This document shows, piece after piece, positions 1 through 4,925 of a stretch of DNA of 7,025 nucleotides. The position numbers were made by a program, and so were the translations under genes. Where the stretch lies: positions 1-7,025 of the forward strand of contig CALDPL010000289.1 of the NCBI GenBank assembly GCA_937911965.1, given 5' to 3'. The stretch's first letter is position 1. Every line of letters begins with the position of its first letter. This DNA is from an uncultured Allomuricauda sp. (lineage in GTDB: Bacteria; Bacteroidota; Bacteroidia; Flavobacteriales; Flavobacteriaceae). The notes below the pieces were generated by a model that saw only the letters and a list, made by a program, of their open reading frames with translations, was not told the origin of the DNA and did not search any database.

Positions 1-1614
1 ACGGGCCTGGTCGCTGACCAAGCCATGGTGGTCTCCGCCCGGGCAGAGGCTTCCCAAATCGGGGTGGAAATCATGAAAAAGGGAGGCAATGCCTTCGATG
101 CCATGGTCGCCACCGAACTCGCCCTTGCCGTTGCCTATCCGGTCGCCGGGAACCTCGGGGGCGGGGGCTTTATAGTGTACCGCAAGGCCAATGGGGAGAT
201 CGGCGGACTCGATTTCAGGGAGAAAGCGCCCTTGGCGGCACATCGGGACATGTACCTGGATTCCCTGGGCGATGTGATTCCGGATATGAGTACCCTGGGG
301 GCCACGGCGGTCGGGGTACCGGGTACGGTGGCCGGGGTCATGGAGGTCCACGAAAAATTGGGCAGCCTGCCCCTGGACCAGATCATGGAACCGGTGATCG
401 CCTTGGCCCGAAATGGAGTGGTGGTCACCCAAAAACAGGCCAGGACCTTGAAGGCCTATAGGGAGACCTTTATTAAAGTCAACGGGGACAGCACCAAATT
501 TGCCGGGGTCTTCAACGAGGGGGACACCATTAAATATCCGGCCCTTGCAAACACCCTGACCAAGATCATGGAAGAGGGCAAGGACGGATTCTACAAAGGG
601 GAAGTGGCCCAAAAGCTCGCGGCCTTTATCCAGGCCAAGGGCGGCTTGATCACCGAAGAGGACCTGGCCAATTACCAGGCCAAATGGAGGACTCCCATAA
701 CCTTTGACTACAGGGACCTTCAATTCATATCCATGAGCCCCCCCAGCAGCGGTGGGGTGACCATCAACCAGATTTTCAAATTTTTGGAACCCCATGACGT
801 TTCCGGTTTTGGCCACAATTCGACCAAGACCGTACAATTGTACACCGAAGCGGCCCGAAGGGCCTATGCGGACCGAAACCACTTTTTGGGCGATCCAGAC
901 TTTGTCGAGATTCCCTTGGAGGAGCTCTTGGACGATGCATATCTTCAGGAGAGAATGGCCAATTTTTCCTTTGACCGTGCCAGTTTGTCCTCCGAAATCG
1001 GACATGGAAGCGTGACTTTCGCCGAAAGTGAACAGACCACCCATTATTCAATTGTCGACCCACAGGGCAATGCCGTATCGGCCACCACTACCCTCAATGG
1101 CGGATTTGGATCCAAGCTGTTCTCCGATGAACTCGGGTTTTTCCTCAACAATGAAATGGATGACTTCAGTGCCAAGCCCGGGGTACCCAATATGTTCGGA
1201 TTGGTGGGGGACGAGGCCAACAGCATTGCCCCGGGGAAACGGATGTTGAGCAGTATGACCCCGACCATTGTGGTTCGGGACGCAAGCCTCTACCTGGTGG
1301 TCGGCACCCCTGGGGGATCCACCATAATGAACTCTGTGGCCCAAACCATCCTCAATGTATACGAGTTCAACATGAGCATGCAGGATGCGGTAAATGCCCC
1401 ACGGTTCCACCATCAATGGCTGCCCGACGAAATCGTCTTTGAGGGAGCGGGCTTTTCAGAGGAATTAAAACAGGAGTTAGAGGCCAAGGGCTATACCATC
1501 AACAGGGACCGAAAGGGCAACATTGGCAGGGTGGATGCCATCCGGGTGCTGCCCGATGGCCGGTTGGAAGGTGGAGCGGACCGAAGGGGAGATGACACAG
1601 CGGTCGGATTTTAG
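1..1614 (+). CDS. ggt: Gamma-glutamyltransferase (glutathione hydrolase), 5'-truncated by window edge
   Basis: The enzyme cleaves the gamma-glutamyl bond of glutathione and related compounds and hydrolyses or transfers the glutamyl group. It is normally a periplasmic N-terminal-nucleophile hydrolase that self-processes into two subunits. The frame is open from base 1, so the true start and any signal peptide lie upstream; by comparison with E. coli Ggt about 40-45 residues are missing. In the 537 visible residues, FREKAP at 72-77 supplies the substrate Arg (R73). The processing site and catalytic Thr are in TTHYS (T346), giving a small subunit of about 192 residues, close to the E. coli size. 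SS at 417-418 and GG at 438-439 match the oxyanion and substrate-binding residues. The lid-loop segment PNMFGLVG is present, with Phe399 where E. coli has Tyr444. The C-terminus ends in the family style (DDTAVGF). The gene appears intact, and the ATP-grasp gene follows after 11 nt. Identification is very secure. Confidence 0.97.
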   Translation, partial: TGLVADQAMVVSARAEASQIGVEIMKKGGNAFDAMVATELALAVAYPVAGNLGGGGFIVYRKANGEIGGLDFREKAPLAAHRDMYLDSLGDVIPDMSTLGATAVGVPGTVAGVMEVHEKLGSLPLDQIMEPVIALARNGVVVTQKQARTLKAYRETFIKVNGDSTKFAGVFNEGDTIKYPALANTLTKIMEEGKDGFYKGEVAQKLAAFIQAKGGLITEEDLANYQAKWRTPITFDYRDLQFISMSPPSSGGVTINQIFKFLEPHDVSGFGHNSTKTVQLYTEAARRAYADRNHFLGDPDFVEIPLEELLDDAYLQERMANFSFDRASLSSEIGHGSVTFAESEQTTHYSIVDPQGNAVSATTTLNGGFGSKLFSDELGFFLNNEMDDFSAKPGVPNMFGLVGDEANSIAPGKRMLSSMTPTIVVRDASLYLVVGTPGGSTIMNSVAQTILNVYEFNMSMQDAVNAPRFHHQWLPDEIVFEGAGFSEELKQELEAKGYTINRDRKGNIGRVDAIRVLPDGRLEGGADRRGDDTAVGF

Positions 1615-1625
1615 TTCCTTTTCCC

Positions 1626-2540
1626 ATGTTTGATGTAACCCTATTGACAGACCCCAGGTATGTCGCCCCGAAAAAGTCCAGTCCCTATATCGAAAATGTG
1701 CTGCTCGAGGACCGTTTGGTCCTGGAGGCCCTGGAGAAGCAGGGATTGAAGGTGATCAGAAAATCCTGGGACGACCCTGATTTTGATTGGACCGGCACCA
1801 AATTTGCCCTGTTCCGGTCCACTTGGGATTATTTTGAACGTTTTGGGGAATTTGGTCAATGGTTGGAAAAAACCGCAAAATTGACCCAATTCATCAACTC
1901 CGATCGGCTCATCGCCTGGAATATGGACAAGTACTATCTCTTGGACCTTGCCAATGCCGGGATCGCCATCCCCAGGACACATTTCGTGGAACAAGGGACG
2001 GACATAAGCCTGGAGGAAGCCTATTCCCTGGCGGTTCGGGAGCAGGGGTTCCAAAAATCCGACATCGTCCTAAAACCTTGTGTTTCCGGTGCGGCACGGC
2101 ACACCTATCGAATCCGGGAGGGGGAGATTCCCCTACACGAAGCCCAATTCAGGAAACTGGTCTCGGAGCAGTCCATGATGGTCCAGGAATTCCAGGATCA
2201 TATTGTCTCCCAAGGGGAATTCTCCCTGATCATCCTTGATGGAAGCTTTTCCCATGCGGTCCTGAAGAGGGCCAAAAAAGGGGATTTTCGGGTTCAGGAC
2301 GACCATGGGGGAAGCGTCCATGTACATCAGGCCGAACCAGACCAGATAGAATTTGCCGAAAGGGTGGTCCAGGCATGCCCGGAACATCCCCTATATGCCA
2401 GGGTGGATATTTTTAGGGACAACGATGGAAATTGGGCCTTGGCCGAGTTGGAGATCTTTGAACCCGAACTGTGGTTCAGGCTACGGCCGCAGGCGGCCGA
2501 TGATCTGGCCAGGGCCATCCGGAAAATAAAAATGGGGTGA
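1626..2540 (+). CDS. ATP-grasp ligase-like protein (RimK/DcsG-like)
   Basis: This is a 304-residue cytosolic protein with an ATP-grasp fold, the fold that joins a carboxylate to an amine or thiol through an acyl-phosphate. The N-terminal pre-ATP-grasp domain carries RSTWDYF at 64-70, which I associate with the group annotated as glutathione-synthetase-like or DcsG-like. The first ATP lysine is probably K102 (NMDKYYLL) and the second K150 (DIVLKPCVSGAAR). The hinge strand MVQEF spans 185-189. E198 lies in QGEFS, and D261 in RVDIF. The Mg-binding pair is E274 and E276 in ELEIFEPELWF. All key positions are present, so it should be active. The substrate cannot be read from sequence. The ATG lies 11 nt after the ggt stop with no Shine-Dalgarno sequence, as is usual in Bacteroidota, and the pair is probably co-transcribed. 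Its stop lies 2 nt from the end of the opposing regulator gene. Confidence 0.85.
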   Translation: MFDVTLLTDPRYVAPKKSSPYIENVLLEDRLVLEALEKQGLKVIRKSWDDPDFDWTGTKFALFRSTWDYFERFGEFGQWLEKTAKLTQFINSDRLIAWNMDKYYLLDLANAGIAIPRTHFVEQGTDISLEEAYSLAVREQGFQKSDIVLKPCVSGAARHTYRIREGEIPLHEAQFRKLVSEQSMMVQEFQDHIVSQGEFSLIILDGSFSHAVLKRAKKGDFRVQDDHGGSVHVHQAEPDQIEFAERVVQACPEHPLYARVDIFRDNDGNWALAELEIFEPELWFRLRPQAADDLARAIRKIKMG

Positions 2541-2542
2541 TC

Positions 2543-3295
2543 TTATTTGGAAATCTGCTTTTTGAGTTCCTCCATGGACTCCTGCAATTGCCGCAGTAGT
2601 CCCGTTTCCGAACCGGCATCCAAACTAAAGGTCAATTTGCTGCTCACCTCCCATATCTCCTGGATTTGGAAGGGCTTGATCTCATAGGGCGGATAGACTT
2701 CGTTCAGGGAGACCAGGGTAATATTGTTCGAGTTTGGCCTACGCTCCAATTTCTTGACCATGACCGAATCCTGCAACACCACCACATACATCTTATTGGG
2801 GCTCACATGGTCGATATGGTCCACCGCCCGCGCCAAGACCCAATCATTGGGCCTCAAACTCGGGAGCATGCTGTCCCCCTCCACTTGAAACCCTCGGTAG
2901 GTCGCATTGCGGAACTCGGGAATGGGCAGGTCAAATGCAGGAAGCTGTCTGTACCAACTGGTATCGGCTATGTTTTGTGGGTAGCCCGCAGCGGCCTTGG
3001 CATTGACCAGGACCATATTGTCGTTATCGGAATTGTCCACGGTGACCACCTTGGGGATCACCGAGGTCCTGGAGGTGTCCAAATGCTTTTGGTCACTCTC
3101 CCCGAAGAGCCACATGGGATTGATCTTGAACTGTTTTAAAAGCTCGCTGACCACCTTGCCCGAAAGCTTGGTCCGACCCCGTTCAATGTCCGCGGTGGTA
3201 TTCCTCACCCCCAACAATTGGGCAAATTCCGCTTGGGTGTAGCCCAATTCCCTTCGAACATCGATAAAGCGTTTGACACAAATATCCAATTCCAT
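2543..3295 (-). CDS. LexA/CI-like transcriptional regulator: XRE helix-turn-helix plus S24 peptidase domain
   Basis: A 250-residue repressor-type protein. Residues about 6-65 form an XRE/Cro-type helix-turn-helix (GYTQAEFAQLLGV followed by TADIERGRTKLS). A linker leads to NAKAAAGYP, where A103-G104 matches the Ala-Gly bond cut in LexA and phage CI. The S24 domain has the nucleophile S142 in VEGDSMLP and the general base K181 in VMVKKL. The Ser-Lys distance of 39 compares with 37 in E. coli LexA. The tail at 228-250 is probably a short coiled coil. In S24 repressors of this kind, RecA filaments trigger self-cleavage and derepression; here that is inferred. The start at 3295 is chosen because the helix-turn-helix begins right after it; an open frame continues to 3925 but only as the antisense shadow of the divergent gene. 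AAAGGAT lies just before the ATG, a weak ribosome-site candidate. The 3' end is tail to tail with the ATP-grasp gene. It could instead be a prophage-type regulator, but no phage genes are nearby. Confidence 0.9.
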   Translation of the reverse strand: MELDICVKRFIDVRRELGYTQAEFAQLLGVRNTTADIERGRTKLSGKVVSELLKQFKINPMWLFGESDQKHLDTSRTSVIPKVVTVDNSDNDNMVLVNAKAAAGYPQNIADTSWYRQLPAFDLPIPEFRNATYRGFQVEGDSMLPSLRPNDWVLARAVDHIDHVSPNKMYVVVLQDSVMVKKLERRPNSNNITLVSLNEVYPPYEIKPFQIQEIWEVSSKLTFSLDAGSETGLLRQLQESMEELKKQISK

Positions 3296-3339
3296 ATCCT
3301 TTATAGTTCCTTGGACCGCACAGTATGGAAATCCCCTAC

Positions 3340-3353
3340 GGGCCAACCGGCCC
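3340..3353 (-). other. Small GC hairpin in regulator mRNA leader
   Basis: GGGCC and GGCCC form a perfect 5-bp inverted repeat around a 4-nt loop. It lies in the predicted leader of about 75 nt of the S24 regulator mRNA. A competing 3-bp pairing (CCC 3334-3336 with GGG 3340-3342) shares the same bases. The stem is too short to claim as a regulatory element, and no U-run follows it on the minus strand. Confidence 0.25.
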
Positions 3354-3377
3354 CCTGACAAGCCCAACATATTCCTC

Positions 3378-3407
3378 CAAATATATAAAATAAGGAATGT
3401 TTCCAAA
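3378..3407 (-). promoter_or_regulatory. Bacteroidota-type promoter for the S24 regulator gene
   Basis: Read on the minus strand, TTTG (3407-3404) is followed by an 18-nt spacer and then TATATTTG (3385-3378), a perfect match to the TAnnTTTG -7 element of Bacteroidota. Transcription would start near 3372, leaving a leader of about 75 nt before the ATG at 3295. Operator-like site 1 (3393-3405) sits in the spacer and overlaps the -33 box, which suggests negative autoregulation. Confidence 0.7.
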
Positions 3408-3419
3408 AATATTTTTGGA
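3402..3419. repeat. Perfect 18-bp AT-rich palindrome bridging operator sites 1 and 2
   Basis: TCCAAAAAT followed by ATTTTTGGA forms a perfect inverted repeat with no spacer. Its outer arms are the right half of site 1 and the left half of site 2, so it could be an alternative dimer register or simply a result of two adjacent sites. It also overlaps the -33 box of the minus-strand promoter. Confidence 0.6.
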
Positions 3420-3422
3420 TTA

Positions 3423-3454
3423 TTTCCATTTTTTGGATTTAATCCATATATTTG
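3423..3454 (+). promoter_or_regulatory. Bacteroidota-type promoter for the DUF4130 gene
   Basis: TTTC (3423-3426), a 20-nt spacer and TATATTTG (3447-3454) match the Bacteroidota consensus, with one mismatch in the -33 element. Transcription would start near 3460, about 33 nt before the ATG at 3494. The -33 box lies within site 2 of the operator-like array, site 3 abuts the -7 box and site 4 covers the start point, as expected for tight repression. Confidence 0.7.
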
Positions 3455-3493
3455 ATTGGAATAAATCCAAGTAACCCTTTTAATCCACAAGCC

Positions 3494-4267
3494 ATGAAAC
3501 CTGAAACGACCCTTGTCTATGACGGAAGCTTCAACGGATTTCTGACCGCTGTCTTTGACGCCTTCGACCAAAAACTCAATGTGGTGGACATCCAAAGGAA
3601 CGGGAAGTGCCAAAATGGACTGTTCTCGGGCAGTCAGATCGTGTTCACCCAGGTCGACAAGGCCAAAAGGGTGTGGAACGGTATTGGGAACAAGAGCCGC
3701 AATGCCCTGGCCAATGTCTATTTTGCCTTTTTGTCCGAGGCCGAAGCCCTGGAGCCCAAACTCTATTCCTATATTCAAAATCTGATGCGGTCCCCAAAAG
3801 GCTCCCCTATGGACCATACCCAGGACACGGTGTCCCAACTGGAACAATTGGCCCGCAAGGTGGGACGTGAAAAACACCGCATGGAGGCCTTGACCCAATT
3901 CCAAAAGTCCCAGGACAATATTCAATACGCCCTGATCAATCCCGATTACAACGTACTTCCCTTGATCTCAAAGCACTTTCGATCCCGGCATCCGGACCAA
4001 AGCTGGCTGATCTATGATCTCAAGCGCGCTTATGGTATCTTTTACGACGGTTCTTTTGTGGAAATGGTGACCTTGGACCCCAAGGTCCTACAACTGGAAA
4101 GAAGCATTGCAAAGCACGCGGATCCCCACGGACCACACCATGGACAGGGTCCGTCGGTAGATCATTTCAGGAACCGCAGGATCAAATCCTCGATCAGGCC
4201 AAAGCTCCATGCCCGTACGATCCCAAAACACGGAATGTACGGGAGTGTGGAACAACAGGCGGTATAA
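3494..4267 (+). CDS. DUF4130 / TIGR03915-type putative DNA repair protein
   Basis: A 257-residue cytosolic protein of the family annotated as a probable DNA metabolism or repair protein, known mainly from its link to a radical SAM partner (TIGR03916) and from fusion to uracil-DNA-glycosylase-like domains. Its biochemical activity is not established. Family marks are the N-terminal YDGSFNGFLTAVFDAF, KAKRVWNGIGNKSRNALANVYFAFLSE in the first third, QLARKVGREKHRMEALTQF in the middle, then YALINPDYNVLPLISKHF and WLIYDLKRAYGIFYDG. The tail IKSSIRPKLHARTIPK aligns with the family's C-terminal block, but the aromatic residues usually just before and after it are replaced. The ATG at 3494 is chosen because the family begins just before YDGSF and the upstream TTG at 3452 lies inside the -7 promoter box. 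No radical SAM partner is present here. It is divergent from the S24 regulator and shares the operator-like array with it. Confidence 0.82.
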   Translation: MKPETTLVYDGSFNGFLTAVFDAFDQKLNVVDIQRNGKCQNGLFSGSQIVFTQVDKAKRVWNGIGNKSRNALANVYFAFLSEAEALEPKLYSYIQNLMRSPKGSPMDHTQDTVSQLEQLARKVGREKHRMEALTQFQKSQDNIQYALINPDYNVLPLISKHFRSRHPDQSWLIYDLKRAYGIFYDGSFVEMVTLDPKVLQLERSIAKHADPHGPHHGQGPSVDHFRNRRIKSSIRPKLHARTIPKHGMYGSVEQQAV

Positions 4268-4271
4268 ACCC

Positions 4272-4802
4272 TTAGGATTGCTTCCCCCTCTCCCCTACGA
4301 ATTGGTCCCCTTTGTTCTTGAACAGTACGTTGAAGCTGGTCAAACTGCCGTACATTCGGGTAATGTACTGTTGAAGGTCGACTTTTTCCCCATCGTCCAG
4401 GTTGGGACTGCTATTGATCTTCTGCTCCATTACCCGAATCCGGTCGCGTACCATTACGATCTTGTGAAAGAAGGTCTCTATGGGCATTTCCTTATTGGCG
4501 GTGGCGTCCCCGGGATCCAATATCAGTTTGCCCCCCTTCCACTTGTCGGCAAGGGCCACTTTTTCATGGGTATCGCTCCATTTTTCCAATATCTGTACCA
4601 AGGAGCGTTCCACATCGAAGAAACTCACACTGTCCACTTCGTTCTCCACCCCTTCCAATACCTCGAATTCGGAGTCGAGTTCGATGGTTTCCAGACCATT
4701 CTCAATAAAGGTGACCCAATAGTGTTTTGAGGTCAGGTTGGTGACCACCCCTTTTCCGTATTGCGGGTGATCGATTCTTGAGCCGATGCCCAGTAATTTC
4801 AT
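4272..4802 (-). CDS. Small protein with N-terminal UvrD/PcrA-type Tudor-like motif, function unknown
   Basis: A 176-residue soluble protein with no signal peptide or membrane segment. Residues about 5-50 (GSRIDHPQYGKGVV, then WVTFIENGLETIEL) resemble the small Tudor/SH3-like domain at the C-terminus of PcrA and UvrD helicases, whose hallmark is an H-x-x-(F/Y)-G-x-G-x-V turn. In PcrA/UvrD that domain contacts RNA polymerase. The remaining 125 residues are predicted to be mostly helical, rich in charged residues (RDRIRVMEQKI, GEKVDLQQYITRMYG), and I do not recognise them. The gene is divergent from uvrA across 123 bp and tail to tail with the DUF4130 gene, 4 nt apart. That setting suggests, without proving, a link to repair or transcription. 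The start at 4802 fits a predicted promoter 26-30 nt upstream; no Shine-Dalgarno sequence is visible. Confidence 0.75.
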   Translation of the reverse strand: MKLLGIGSRIDHPQYGKGVVTNLTSKHYWVTFIENGLETIELDSEFEVLEGVENEVDSVSFFDVERSLVQILEKWSDTHEKVALADKWKGGKLILDPGDATANKEMPIETFFHKIVMVRDRIRVMEQKINSSPNLDDGEKVDLQQYITRMYGSLTSFNVLFKNKGDQFVGERGKQS

Positions 4803-4833
4803 AGATTGACTTTTTAGCGTTGCCGTCGACCAC

Positions 4834-4865
4834 CAAAAATAAGACTTCGATCGAAAGTAACGAAA
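4834..4865 (-). promoter_or_regulatory. Predicted promoter for the Tudor-like protein gene
   Basis: On the minus strand, TTTC (4865-4862), a 20-nt spacer and TATTTTTG (4841-4834) fit the Bacteroidota consensus. Transcription would start near 4828, giving a leader of about 26 nt. The spacer holds the perfect 10-bp palindrome TTCGATCGAA (4846-4855), which might bind a regulator but is short enough to be chance. Confidence 0.55.
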
Positions 4866-4875
4866 AGCTAAGCCC

Positions 4876-4907
4876 TTTCTTTTTTACATGTCAAATCGCT
4901 ATTTTTG
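4876..4907 (+). promoter_or_regulatory. Predicted promoter for uvrA
   Basis: TTTC (4876-4879), a 20-nt spacer and TATTTTTG (4900-4907) repeat the geometry of the divergent promoter next to it. Transcription would start near 4913, leaving a leader of only about 13 nt before the ATG at 4926. No copy of the TGGAWT/AWTCCA operator-like motif occurs in 4803-4925. Confidence 0.55.
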
Positions 4908-4925
4908 ATCCCTTGCTATGTTTGT

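Larger units (their letters stand above)
3393..3469. promoter_or_regulatory. Operator-like array: four 13-bp palindromic sites between the divergent genes
   Basis: Four 13-mers fit the pattern WGGAWTDWWTCCA: AGGAATGTTTCCA (3393-3405), TGGATTATTTCCA (3416-3428), TGGATTTAATCCA (3434-3446, a perfect palindrome around one central base) and TGGAATAAATCCA (3457-3469). Their centres are 23, 18 and 23 bp apart, about two helical turns, and the array is exactly symmetric about 3431. A right half-site, TAATCCA, occurs at 3481-3487. Site 1 covers the regulator's own promoter; sites 2-4 cover the -33, spacer and start region of the divergent promoter. The S24 regulator is the natural binder, because its gene starts here and such repressors bind dyads as dimers. 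Binding itself is inferred. Confidence 0.75.

Noticed and set aside
776..1416. Open frames opposite and out of frame with ggt
   Set aside because: They overlap the conserved catalytic region of GGT and have no recognisable domains; typical shadows in GC-rich coding DNA.
3307..3335. Additional operator-like fragments TTCCTTGGA and TGGAAATCC in the regulator leader
   Set aside because: They do not fit the 13-bp spacing of the four-site array and may be chance matches to short half-sites.
3452..3493. TTG start adding 14 residues to the DUF4130 protein
   Set aside because: The TTG lies inside the TATATTTG promoter box, upstream of the likely transcription start. The ATG at 3494 fits the family N-terminus.
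3296..3925. Open minus-strand extension that would lengthen the S24 regulator to 460 residues
   Set aside because: It is antisense to the DUF4130 gene, shows no domain features, and would cross the divergent promoters and operator-like array. The helix-turn-helix begins right after the ATG at 3295.
4090..4267. Frameshift in the 3' part of the DUF4130 gene
   Set aside because: The other two frames give no family-like sequence, and the original frame recovers the IKSSIRPKLHARTIPK block. I kept it as intact but divergent.
4917..4924. TATGTTTG as the uvrA -7 promoter element
   Set aside because: It ends one base before the uvrA ATG, so transcription would begin inside the coding region. The TATTTTTG at 4900-4907 is better placed.
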